NCBI GenBank assembly: GCA_030606215.1
Contig: JAUWGW010000001.1
Location: 62,001 to 126,000, forward strand
Origin: a bacterium
Lineage (GTDB): Bacteria; NPL-UPA2; JAUVJM01
Reading direction: 5' to 3'
Length of the DNA stretch: 64,000 nt
Both the position numbers and the translations under genes were made by a program. The notes beneath the pieces were generated by a model. That model ran no database searches. It was not told where the DNA came from and worked only from the letters and a program-made list of their open reading frames with translations. Of the stretch, positions 23,164 to 31,922 are shown piece by piece (position 1 is the stretch's first letter; the number at the start of each line of letters is the position of its first letter).

Positions 23164-25149
23164 TCAAAAATTCGCATCCGGGATTCTGTCAATGAACATC
23201 CGATGCCATAATTCAAAATTAAGAAGTGCCCAGAGTCTGGAGCCATGGTCATACCGCTTGTTGCAATGCTCATCTACAATTAATTTCAAATAATCCTCTC
23301 TGAAATATCCCCGCTGAAGACTTTCCCTGGATAAGAGGATTTCATAGATGTATTTTTTAAGTTCATTCCTCAGCCAGCGGCTGACGGGCACACCAAATCC
23401 CATCTTCCCCCGATGGAGTATTTGATATGGAAGAAGATTTGAGAATGCCTTCTTTAGAATATATTTGCTGTTGAATCCTTTAAGCTTGAGATTGGAGGGA
23501 ATGGATGCAGTAAACTCCATAAGTTTATGGTCAAGGAAAGGGGAACGCGCTTCAAGTGAATTTGCCATCGTAGCTATATCCATCTTGACAAACAAATCAT
23601 TTGGGAGATATGTCATAATGTCTACGAAAAGAGTAGTATCCAGAAAATCCTGCCCCATTCCTTTTTTATCTGCAGGGGTTTGGTCCATCAAACCCTTATC
23701 TGTAGTGGTCTGATTTATCAGACCTGTCTTAAAGTGATTTAGCAGATAATCAAATGAATCTATTCCCTCAACAGCTTCTTTAAAAAAAGGAGTGTAAAGT
23801 TCATTTTTTCTTTCATTGTCAAAGATGCATGTCCAGCGGATGTATCTTTGCTCCCTTGAATAATTCACGGATTTCATAAATCTTCTGACACGTCTACCAT
23901 AAGCTTTCTGCTCTGGAGAATATGGAATTAACTTAACTATACCGTCGATTATATCCTTACGAATCCACAGGGGTAGTTTCTCAAAATATTCGGCTAACTT
24001 AACTGCCCTATAGCGGGGATACCCTGCAAAATTCTCATCTCCACCATCTCCATTCAGTGCAACTGTTACTTCCTGAGAGGTCTTTTCTGCAACATAATAA
24101 GTAGGAATTGCAGATGAATCAGCAAATGGTTCATTGTAATGCCAGATAAGCTTTGGAAGGAGCTTAATCGCATCCGGCTTTACAACATATTCATGATGGT
24201 CAGTCTTGAAATGTTTTGCCACAATTCGGGCATATTTAAGTTCATCATATGCTCTATCTTCAAACCCTACTGAAAAAGTTTTAACCCTCCTCCCCATTAA
24301 TTTACTCATTATTCCAACAATAATGCTTGAATCAATCCCGCCACTCAAGAAAGCCCCCAGAGGAACGTCACTGACAAGTCTCAATTTAACTGCTTCCTCA
24401 AGCACCTCCCGAATACGCTTGCAGTATTCATCTTCCGTCATTTTAATCTTATTATTCATGTTAAGATTCCAGTATCGTTCAATTGAAATCTTGCCCATCT
24501 CACACACTAAATAATGGGCGGGAGGCAACTTCCGGATATTTTTAAAGGCAGTTAATGGGGATGGAACATATTGATAAGTAAGATAGTTGTGTATAGCAGG
24601 CAAGTTAACCTCTCTTGGAATTCTGGGTACTTGAAGGATTGACTTAATTTCAGATGCAAAGATTAGTTGGTTCCTGCAGTTGGTGTAACACAGTGGTTTC
24701 TGCCCGAGCCTATCTCTTGCCAGAAACAACCTATTTTTCTTTTCATCCCATATTGCAAAAGCAAACATCCCGCGGAGGAATTCCAGACAATCAATGCCAT
24801 AAGTTTCGTAAAGATGGATTATTACCTCAACATCACTATTGGTATAGAAATGATGCCCCTCATTTTCCAGTTTTTTTCTTAACTCCTTGAAATTATATAC
24901 TTCCCCGTTACATACAATCCAGATTGTCCCATCCTCATTATGAATCGGTTGATGCCCCGTCTTTAAATCTATAATAGCAAGCCGCCTTATTCCCAACCCT
25001 ACATTATTTTGCTCATTTCTTTTCCACCCCAAATATATCCCTTCATCGTCAGGACCTCTGTACTCCATCACCTTGCACATCTTTCTGATGGTTTCTTCCT
25101 GAATGCCACTTTCAGAATCTATATTCAGGATACCGCATATCCCGCACAT
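23164..25149 (-). CDS. asnB: Glutamine-hydrolysing asparagine synthetase
   Basis: The 661-residue enzyme starts MCGICGILN, giving the N-terminal nucleophile Cys of the class II glutaminase domain. The synthetase domain has the pyrophosphatase loop LSGGIDSS, then FADSSAIPTYYVAEK and NGDGGDENFAGYPRY. Such proteins inside glycan loci often serve amidation or aminosugar steps, so the role may not be asparagine supply. Residues about 472-495 carry a tandem 10-residue unit, GLINQTTTDK then GLMDQTPADK, encoded by two palindromic repeats; this explains the greater than usual length (most are 610-640). Confidence 0.93.
   Translation of the reverse strand: MCGICGILNIDSESGIQEETIRKMCKVMEYRGPDDEGIYLGWKRNEQNNVGLGIRRLAIIDLKTGHQPIHNEDGTIWIVCNGEVYNFKELRKKLENEGHHFYTNSDVEVIIHLYETYGIDCLEFLRGMFAFAIWDEKKNRLFLARDRLGQKPLCYTNCRNQLIFASEIKSILQVPRIPREVNLPAIHNYLTYQYVPSPLTAFKNIRKLPPAHYLVCEMGKISIERYWNLNMNNKIKMTEDEYCKRIREVLEEAVKLRLVSDVPLGAFLSGGIDSSIIVGIMSKLMGRRVKTFSVGFEDRAYDELKYARIVAKHFKTDHHEYVVKPDAIKLLPKLIWHYNEPFADSSAIPTYYVAEKTSQEVTVALNGDGGDENFAGYPRYRAVKLAEYFEKLPLWIRKDIIDGIVKLIPYSPEQKAYGRRVRRFMKSVNYSREQRYIRWTCIFDNERKNELYTPFFKEAVEGIDSFDYLLNHFKTGLINQTTTDKGLMDQTPADKKGMGQDFLDTTLFVDIMTYLPNDLFVKMDIATMANSLEARSPFLDHKLMEFTASIPSNLKLKGFNSKYILKKAFSNLLPYQILHRGKMGFGVPVSRWLRNELKKYIYEILLSRESLQRGYFREDYLKLIVDEHCNKRYDHGSRLWALLNFELWHRMFIDRIPDANF
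23672..23727 (-). repeat. Two tandem GTAG-type palindromes inside asnB
   Basis: Copy one is gggtttggtccatcaaaccc (23676-23695) after ctgcag; copy two is ggtctgat-tt-atcagacc (23707-23724) after ctgtag. The spacing is about 31 bases and the stems differ while keeping base pairing. They encode GLMDQTPADK and GLINQTTTDK. Confidence 0.85.
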
Positions 25150-25198
25150 ATCTCTCTACTCCAAATCTATAATCACACAGCGGCTTTTGTTATTCCTG

Positions 25199-25217
25199 CC
25201 CCTGATTTAATCAGGGG
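25199..25217 (-). repeat. Palindrome between asnB and GT4 gene
   Basis: The sequence cccctgat-tta-atcagggg is a perfect 8-3-8 palindrome just downstream of the GT4 stop. On the minus strand it is not followed by a T run, so a repeat or processing hairpin fits better than a terminator. The flanks lack GTAG. Confidence 0.6.
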
Positions 25218-25220
25218 TTG

Positions 25221-26348
25221 TCAGTAACAGGTTTTAGACAAAATCTCATCATATACGTTTTCTATTTTTCTTGCCATTGCACCTGCTGTGAATCTTTTCT
25301 CTACTTCTCTTCTACCTGCATCCCCTATTCGTTTTGCTTCCATAGGATTTTTCAATAGCTTCACCACGGAACTTGTAATCCCTGATGGATTAGCTGGCTC
25401 TACTATCACACCCGTCAGCCCGTGGGCTACTATTTCAGGAATTCCTCCCACCCTACTTGCAATAACAGGTCTCCCCATCGCCATAGCTTCAAGAAGAACA
25501 ATCCCAAACCCCTCAAATATAGACGGCAGGACAAAAATATCCATCACCGAAAGAATCTCCGGTATATCACGCCTGATTCCTGTGAAGATAACATTCCGGT
25601 TTACTTTCAACTTTCTACTCAATTTTTCTAATTTACTTTGTAGAGGTCCATCACCTACAAATATGAATTTTACATCCGGAACACTTTCTAAAATTTTTGG
25701 TATTGCTTCTAAAAAAAACATATATCCTTTCTGCTCATCAAATCGTCCGACACTTCCAACAACTTGCGATGATAAATTTATGCCTAATTCCTTCTTTTTC
25801 TCCGGAATATCAGCATCAATATTAAATTCTTCCAGATCAATCCCATTATGAATAACTGTAAATTTATGCTTGTGGATTTTCTCCCACCTGATAAGAAAAT
25901 CCTTTACTGCATAAGATACAGCAATGACTCTGTCTGAATGATTACTGAATATTCCATCCAGCCACACGCAAATACTAAACCTCTTCCTGAATTTATCAGG
26001 GTTATGTTTGGTGGAAATAATGACTGGCACGCCTGCCATCTTCCCTGCCAGAAATCCACATACATCCGCTTGAATTAAATGGGTGTGAAGAATCGTAATC
26101 TCCTCTCTTTTCAATAAACGATATAACCTTGCAATTGCACGAATATTCATCCTATTTTTCATCTTTAAATCAAAAACCCTGATACCTGCATTTCTGAAAT
26201 CCTCAGTAAGTTTCCCTTCTCCCTTCATATAAGCAACTATTACATTGTATTTATCCCTGTTCAGCTTCCTGATAAATGAAAGCAATACCTTCTCAGCCCC
26301 CCCTATATCAAGCTCGGTTATAAGTTGTAAAACTTTAATCTTTCCCAT
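25221..26348 (-). CDS. GT4-family glycosyltransferase
   Basis: The 375-residue GT-B enzyme has the N-terminal LITELDIGGAEKVLLSFIRKL segment, VIHNGIDLEEF, GSVGRFDEQKGYMFFLEA, FVGDGPLQSKL and the donor-binding FVLPSIFEGFGIVLLEAMAMGRPVIAS with the EGFG-E motif. These are retaining transferases that use nucleotide sugars on the cytoplasmic side, commonly in capsule or O-antigen assembly. The start ATG overlaps the stop of the small upstream ORF (TAATG). Acceptor unknown. Confidence 0.92.
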   Translation of the reverse strand: MGKIKVLQLITELDIGGAEKVLLSFIRKLNRDKYNVIVAYMKGEGKLTEDFRNAGIRVFDLKMKNRMNIRAIARLYRLLKREEITILHTHLIQADVCGFLAGKMAGVPVIISTKHNPDKFRKRFSICVWLDGIFSNHSDRVIAVSYAVKDFLIRWEKIHKHKFTVIHNGIDLEEFNIDADIPEKKKELGINLSSQVVGSVGRFDEQKGYMFFLEAIPKILESVPDVKFIFVGDGPLQSKLEKLSRKLKVNRNVIFTGIRRDIPEILSVMDIFVLPSIFEGFGIVLLEAMAMGRPVIASRVGGIPEIVAHGLTGVIVEPANPSGITSSVVKLLKNPMEAKRIGDAGRREVEKRFTAGAMARKIENVYDEILSKTCY

Positions 26349-26617
26349 TACACACTTAAAAATTTTTCTGCATAAAGAGGAGCGTTCAAAACTAATTCAA
26401 CATCATCCTCTTTAAACAAGAACGGCTTAACCTGCTCTGCTAAAAACTTCAATTCTTTTTCTGACAACCCCTTCAAGTGCTTTAATATAACTTCCTTGGG
26501 AGGCCCTTTTATTTTATTAGCCACAAGCACATCCTTATTAAGCGGGAACTTTTTCTTTAACATAAATAATGTATCATAGATATCTCTCCCTCTTTTCTTA
26601 AGAATAGGTAATCCATT
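26348..26617 (-). pseudogene. C-terminal remnant of an AbiEii-like nucleotidyltransferase
   Basis: The track shows only a 71-residue ORF (26348-26563), but the same frame is open upstream to a TGA at 26618-26620. Read through, it gives LPILKKRGRDIYDTLFMLKKKFPLN, and RDIYDTLFML-KK matches the late RD.YD..FL motif of AbiEii-type nucleotidyltransferases. The remaining residues (KELKFLAEQVKPFLFKEDDVELVL) fit the C-terminal helical tail. The catalytic N-terminal half, with its GGT and DxD motifs, is missing; a GT2 gene ends 42 bases further upstream. This is probably a truncated toxin-like gene left by a rearrangement. The small ORF could still be translated. Confidence 0.58.
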
Positions 26618-26659
26618 TCACTTAATCCTTGTATTTAGGGACTATATAACCACCCAAAG

Positions 26660-27460
26660 TCATCTGTGGAATATTTTTCGATAAAACCGTAAAAACCTGC
26701 TATTGTAGTTGCTCCTCAGAATCACTATTATAACAAACCTCTTCAGCATAGAAGTCAACAGGACAACTACATTTAGAAGAAAATATTTTCTTCCGAAATA
26801 TTTCTTTCTGATAGCATGTTCTTCCCTGGAAGCTTGATACATAGCACTTTTACCACCTGTCCGTGCATAAGCTATTACCTCATTGCAGTAGTGAAATTTA
26901 ACCCCAGAGAAATAAAGGTTTAAAAAAAAGTCATAGTCGGCTAAGAGGCTGAAATTCAAATTATAGCGCTGCTTTGCATAAACATTTCTTGCTACGAAAG
27001 ATGAAGGGTGAATAACCCGCCAGCGGTAAGTTCCAATAAGTTCCGGCTTACCGCGGACTCTTTCTATGTACTCAAGATTCTTAGAAACCACTTGAATATC
27101 ACCAAAGAAAACTCCTGCTTCCCTATCTTTCAGATACCCGGAGACAATAAGCTTCACTGCATCCGGTTGATACCAATCATCACTATTAATAATTCCGACA
27201 AGTTCACCATGGGCTATATCAATTCCCTTATTCATTGCATCATAAAGCCCTTTGTCCGGTTCACTGACGAAGTGGGCAATTCTGCTTCTGTAATTCTTGA
27301 TTATCTCAAATGTTTTATCTTTAGAACCACCGTCAATAATAATGTATTCTATATTCGGATGACTCTGGCTGAGGACACTCTTAATTGTTTCTTCTAAATG
27401 CTTCTCACTATTAAGAGTGGGGGTGATAATACTCACCAGGGGAAGATTATCATTCATCAA
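26660..27460 (-). CDS. GT2-family glycosyltransferase
   Basis: The 266-residue GT-A enzyme shows PLVSIITPTLNSEKHLEETIKSVLSQSH, IIIDGGSKDKTFEII and the metal-binding acidic motif in GIINSDDWY, followed by the VIHPSSFVARNVY segment common in WcaA-like transferases. It has a short hydrophobic stretch near the C-terminus (LLNVVVLLTSML). It should add a hexose or aminosugar to a growing glycan. The start lies 7 bases from a GTAG-type palindrome that ends the upstream gene. Confidence 0.9.
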   Translation of the reverse strand: MMNDNLPLVSIITPTLNSEKHLEETIKSVLSQSHPNIEYIIIDGGSKDKTFEIIKNYRSRIAHFVSEPDKGLYDAMNKGIDIAHGELVGIINSDDWYQPDAVKLIVSGYLKDREAGVFFGDIQVVSKNLEYIERVRGKPELIGTYRWRVIHPSSFVARNVYAKQRYNLNFSLLADYDFFLNLYFSGVKFHYCNEVIAYARTGGKSAMYQASREEHAIRKKYFGRKYFLLNVVVLLTSMLKRFVIIVILRSNYNSRFLRFYRKIFHR

Positions 27461-27467
27461 ATCATCA

Positions 27468-28439
<972 letters not shown>

Positions 28440-28453
28440 TTATAGTAAGGTTG

Positions 28454-29338
28454 TTAAAACAGACTACTGAATTCTACTCTCGGAAAAACTTCAAGTTTCC
28501 CACCTACAGTGGCATTAAGAACCTTTACTCCCGACCGGTCACAAACCTGCTTTGCTTGCTCATAACCGAAGATCATCTGCTCTGGATGGGGTTGGTGATA
28601 TTTCTTCCCAGCTCCAAAATAATTAGGGGCAAAGTGATTAACGTCATCATCACGTGTTGCGACAATTAGATAGCGCTCATGATCTTCATAAAGGGCTGAG
28701 TCTGGTACCTGGTAATCAGTATCACATCCGATCAAGTAAATCGGGTTGAATCCAAGAAAGACAGCAATCTGCATAGCGGCCAGCGTAACTGTCGTTACAA
28801 ATCGCACATAATCTGCAACTGAGACAGAAAAATGCCCATAAGGAAGGTCATTGTCGTCAAATAGAATTTCTTTGTACCAATATGTATTGGCTGATGACAG
28901 CAGTGTCCTCTGCAAACGAAAATCCATGGGGAAGAAAAACAAAGTCTCAGGAAGTTCCCCGATCAATCGGTTGATTTCCATGCTGTTGTCCGGGACGACA
29001 CGTGTATCAATGGCAGTATAGAACGCTGGACGCCACGAAATACGGTCGAAAAGCAGGTAACATCTATTAGAGCCCCACACAAAATCACCTTTGAGTTTAT
29101 CCAGATTCATCTGGTTGAGACTCGGCCCATTTCCCATGATGAAACAACGACGTCCACGATACAAATCCTTAAGAGAAAGAAGTCGTTGGCGATAATCTCG
29201 TACAATTGGGTCTGTGCACATAGCAATGCCCATAGCAACCAGCCTCCCCGGCCCCATCAACTTCCTTGCTCGGTAAATATACCTGCGCATAGATAATGGC
29301 ATGACCTGCCGATATATTGTTTTAATAAGTGATCTCAC
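28454..29338 (-). CDS. GT42/DUF115-like protein, candidate sialyltransferase
   Basis: The 294-residue protein opens with a basic region, then CFIMGNGPSLNQMNLDKLKGDFVWGSNRCYLL, the GNGPSL signature shared by CST-type alpha-2,3-sialyltransferases (GT42) and DUF115 proteins. Later segments TLAAMQIAVFLGFNPIYLIGCDTDY and NHFAPNYFGAGKKYHQPHPEQMIFGYEQAK match the same fold, with the position of the catalytic His in CST enzymes. CMP-sugar synthetases are encoded nearby (30381 and 38660), so transfer of a CMP-nonulosonate is the favoured role. The GTG start has only a weak ribosome site. DUF115 members with other roles are the alternative. Confidence 0.62.
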   Translation of the reverse strand: MRSLIKTIYRQVMPLSMRRYIYRARKLMGPGRLVAMGIAMCTDPIVRDYRQRLLSLKDLYRGRRCFIMGNGPSLNQMNLDKLKGDFVWGSNRCYLLFDRISWRPAFYTAIDTRVVPDNSMEINRLIGELPETLFFFPMDFRLQRTLLSSANTYWYKEILFDDNDLPYGHFSVSVADYVRFVTTVTLAAMQIAVFLGFNPIYLIGCDTDYQVPDSALYEDHERYLIVATRDDDVNHFAPNYFGAGKKYHQPHPEQMIFGYEQAKQVCDRSGVKVLNATVGGKLEVFPRVEFSSLF

Positions 29339-29398
29339 TCTATACTTAACCTCGCAATCACTACACTATCTACAACAATCTCGAACTACTCATAAATG

Positions 29399-30364
29399 CT
29401 AACTGTTCTCTAAAGTCTCCAGTATTGCATCATGTTCTGGCTTCTCGCCTTTCAGTACTCTTATACAATTCTCTGCAGCACCCAATTCCATCAAAAATCT
29501 GGATTCACGAGCTGATGCTCCCATATGGGCTGTAAGAATCACATTATCAAGCTGTGTTAGCATTCCTTCATATGGCTCCTTCTCGAATACATCTAATGCC
29601 GCTCCGCCTAAATGCTTCTGGAGAAGTGCATCAGTCAGAGATTCTTCATCTACCACCGGACCGCGGGAGGTGTTAATCAGACAACTACCTGTTTTCATCC
29701 TGGATATGATTTTACGGTCAACATAATGATGATTTCGCTTATTGTATGGGATGTGCAGAGTTACCAGGTCTGCACATGAAAATAATTCCTCTTTAGATAC
29801 CCATCTCAACCCAAATTTTTTGCCAAATTCAAAATCGGGTTCCAGTTCACAAGCTAATATTTTCGCATTAGATGGCTGAAGTAATTGGCAGACTCTCTTG
29901 CCAATTCGTCCCACTCCAACAATTCCAATGGTTATTTCTTTCAAAAGCACTCCCATATAACGATTCCACGTTCCTTCTCGCACAGAACGGTCAGATGATA
30001 AAATATGCCTGCTCAGATTGATGATATTGCCAACAGTAAGTTCCGCCACAGCTTGCGATGGAGCATCCGGCGTGTAGGTAACAGCAATACCAAGTTTTTT
30101 GCAGGCTTCTAAATCCACACTGTCAAGCCCGATACCAACCCTACTAATGACTTTCAATTGCCTGGCATCCTGTAGTAAATCAGATGTGTAGGGTTCAGTT
30201 CCAGCAATCACTGCATCAATATCCTCAACAAGTTCACCTACCTCTCCAGCCTTCAACCTACGACCGTATGGGTTTTTTATTATTTCCCAGCCTGTTGCTT
30301 CCAACAATTCCAGCGGCTCTCTACCAGCTTTTCCAAAAGGGTAAGTAGCAATAAATATTTTCAT
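29399..30364 (-). CDS. D-isomer-specific 2-hydroxyacid dehydrogenase
   Basis: I place the start at 30364 (MKIFIATYPFG); the track start overlaps the upstream gene by 59 bases. The enzyme of about 321 residues has a Rossmann domain with GIVGVGRIGKRV, the catalytic Arg in INTSRGPVVDEESL, Glu in DVFEKEP and His in ILTAHMGA, as in phosphoglycerate dehydrogenase-like proteins. It oxidises or reduces 2-hydroxy/2-oxo acids with NAD. Its place behind a cytidylyltransferase and a pyruvate-type aldolase suggests action on an ulosonate or its precursor instead of serine synthesis. It lacks the C-terminal ACT domain of SerA. Confidence 0.88.
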   Translation of the reverse strand: MKIFIATYPFGKAGREPLELLEATGWEIIKNPYGRRLKAGEVGELVEDIDAVIAGTEPYTSDLLQDARQLKVISRVGIGLDSVDLEACKKLGIAVTYTPDAPSQAVAELTVGNIINLSRHILSSDRSVREGTWNRYMGVLLKEITIGIVGVGRIGKRVCQLLQPSNAKILACELEPDFEFGKKFGLRWVSKEELFSCADLVTLHIPYNKRNHHYVDRKIISRMKTGSCLINTSRGPVVDEESLTDALLQKHLGGAALDVFEKEPYEGMLTQLDNVILTAHMGASARESRFLMELGAAENCIRVLKGEKPEHDAILETLENS

Positions 30365-30380
30365 TCCACTGATGCTCTGT

Positions 30381-31061
30381 TTAGTGTGAACTGGCATATA
30401 AAGCGAGTAATTCGGCAAGACGGAAAGAAAACTCATCATCTATATCAATGGATTCCACTCTTGGTGTTTCAAACATCATTGGCTTATCTCCTATGCGGTG
30501 CTCATGCAAAGCGAATGATTGTTTCGTGAATATATAAAGAACGGAATTTTCCTCATATACCGGTTGTAAATCCTGGGTAGGGATTAAATTCTCAGGGTCG
30601 TGGTTAATTGGTTTAACATCAGAAAGATAAAATCGGCTTTGGTGCCGGTTAACAGAGAAGAGAGAATCATATCCGGTTTCATCTTCCACAAATACCTTTA
30701 ATGCTCTTGCAATGGTTTCAGCCTTTAAAAGCGGATTTGTAGCATGGGTTTGTAGGTAGATGTCACCATCTGAGATTGACAAATCATACCCAAAAATCTT
30801 GTTTACATTGACATAATCACCTCTTAATTCTTTCGGTCTCTCCACAACTTTCACCTTAGAAAATAATTTTGGGGCCTCATTGATAACCAGAGGGCTATCT
30901 GTGTTAATAATGACCTCATCAACTGCATAGGTGTGTTCAAGCGTTCCCAAAATGTGATGATAAAGAGGCTTCCCGCAAAAATTGCGAAAATTCTTATCTT
31001 TTACTCGTTCACTATGCTCCTTGATTGGGACCAGCGCCACAACCTTCTGACTATGCATCAT
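30381..31061 (-). CDS. CMP-ulosonate synthetase-like cytidylyltransferase (second NeuA-like)
   Basis: The 226-residue protein has the family motif ALVPIKEHSERVKDKNFRNFCGKPLYHHIL and ends ESIDIDDEFSFRLAELL, both typical of acylneuraminate cytidylyltransferases. It differs clearly from the NeuA at 38660-39394, so the locus activates two acids or one enzyme serves another substrate. Such enzymes join CTP with a 2-keto-3-deoxy acid to form the CMP-sugar. It lies between an HpcH/HpaI aldolase and a hydroxyacid dehydrogenase. Substrate not determinable by eye. Confidence 0.84.
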   Translation of the reverse strand: MMHSQKVVALVPIKEHSERVKDKNFRNFCGKPLYHHILGTLEHTYAVDEVIINTDSPLVINEAPKLFSKVKVVERPKELRGDYVNVNKIFGYDLSISDGDIYLQTHATNPLLKAETIARALKVFVEDETGYDSLFSVNRHQSRFYLSDVKPINHDPENLIPTQDLQPVYEENSVLYIFTKQSFALHEHRIGDKPMMFETPRVESIDIDDEFSFRLAELLALYASSH

Positions 31062-31086
31062 TTGCTATCCCTCCTGTAATATATCT

Positions 31087-31125
31087 CTACTTCCTCCTCC
31101 TTGACGGGGGAGGATTAAGGTGGAG
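31087..31125 (-). repeat. CCTCCCCC-type repeat forming the aldolase C-terminus
   Basis: The sequence ctacttcctcctccttgacgggggaggattaaggtggagg resembles the copy at 4402-4440. It encodes the final HLNPPPSRRRK and the TAG stop of the aldolase gene. Confidence 0.7.
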
Positions 31126-31887
31126 GTGTAGGTTGTTCAACTTTTGCCGAATTTCTTCCAACCCCTGACGGCAAGCATTACCTACCATAGTAATATCTAA
31201 ACTGTAAGCCATTATAGAAAACCCTTCCTCAATTCTTTTCATTGCCTCTTGTGGGTCGGGCTCAATGACATGAATGCCTGCTCTGGCATTATTCCGTAAA
31301 CACTCATCAAGAATGTTTCTTCTTACCTTCAAGTAATCAGGATGTTCAAATTGACCTGTGATGCCCATTGACGCAGTCAGATCATATGGTCCAATAAACA
31401 CGGCATCAACTCCCTCAACTGAAAGGATTTCGCCAAGATTCTTAACCGCCTTTATATGCTCAATTTGGACACAGACGAAGGTTTCCTTGTTTGCTTTAGC
31501 CATATATTCATTAAAGGAGAATCCATAGCCATGGCTGCGACCGTAGCCTACCCCTCGTTCGCCCATTGGAGGATACTTCACAGAACGTACAAGCTCTTTT
31601 GCATCATGCGCACAATTAATGAGTGGTGCGATTACCCCCATCGCTCCTGCATCCAGATATCGTTTTGTTTCAGCATATGAATTTTCAGGCAAGCGTACCA
31701 TCGGTACACAATTTGGATTACCTGCTTTAATCGCTTGAAATATAACCTGTGCTTGTGGAACATCTACTGCTGAATGCTCCGCGTCAACAACAAGAAAGTC
31801 AAAACCACATGCCGCCATTATCTCTGCAACAACAGCACTTCCTGTATTGATCCAACTGCCCAAAAGACAACTCCTCTCATTTAACAT
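31087..31887 (-). CDS. HpcH/HpaI-family aldolase
   Basis: The start is set at 31887, an ATG preceded by AAGGAGGGTACGGAG; the track start at 31926 is a TTG. The protein of about 266 residues has the class II pyruvate aldolase landmarks GFDFLVVDAEHSAVD, MVRLPENSYAETKRYLDAGAMGVIAPLI, metal-binding Glu in CVQIEHIKAVKNL and DAVFIGPYDLTASMG. Members split or form 2-keto-3-deoxy acids from pyruvate and an aldehyde. Together with the following cytidylyltransferase it could make and activate a short ulosonic acid. The last 14 residues are encoded by a dispersed repeat and are Pro/Arg rich, unlike the family. Confidence 0.88.
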   Translation of the reverse strand: MLNERSCLLGSWINTGSAVVAEIMAACGFDFLVVDAEHSAVDVPQAQVIFQAIKAGNPNCVPMVRLPENSYAETKRYLDAGAMGVIAPLINCAHDAKELVRSVKYPPMGERGVGYGRSHGYGFSFNEYMAKANKETFVCVQIEHIKAVKNLGEILSVEGVDAVFIGPYDLTASMGITGQFEHPDYLKVRRNILDECLRNNARAGIHVIEPDPQEAMKRIEEGFSIMAYSLDITMVGNACRQGLEEIRQKLNNLHLHLNPPPSRRRK

Positions 31888-31922
31888 AATCTCCGTACCC
31901 TCCTTTGAGTTTCCCTGCCTCA

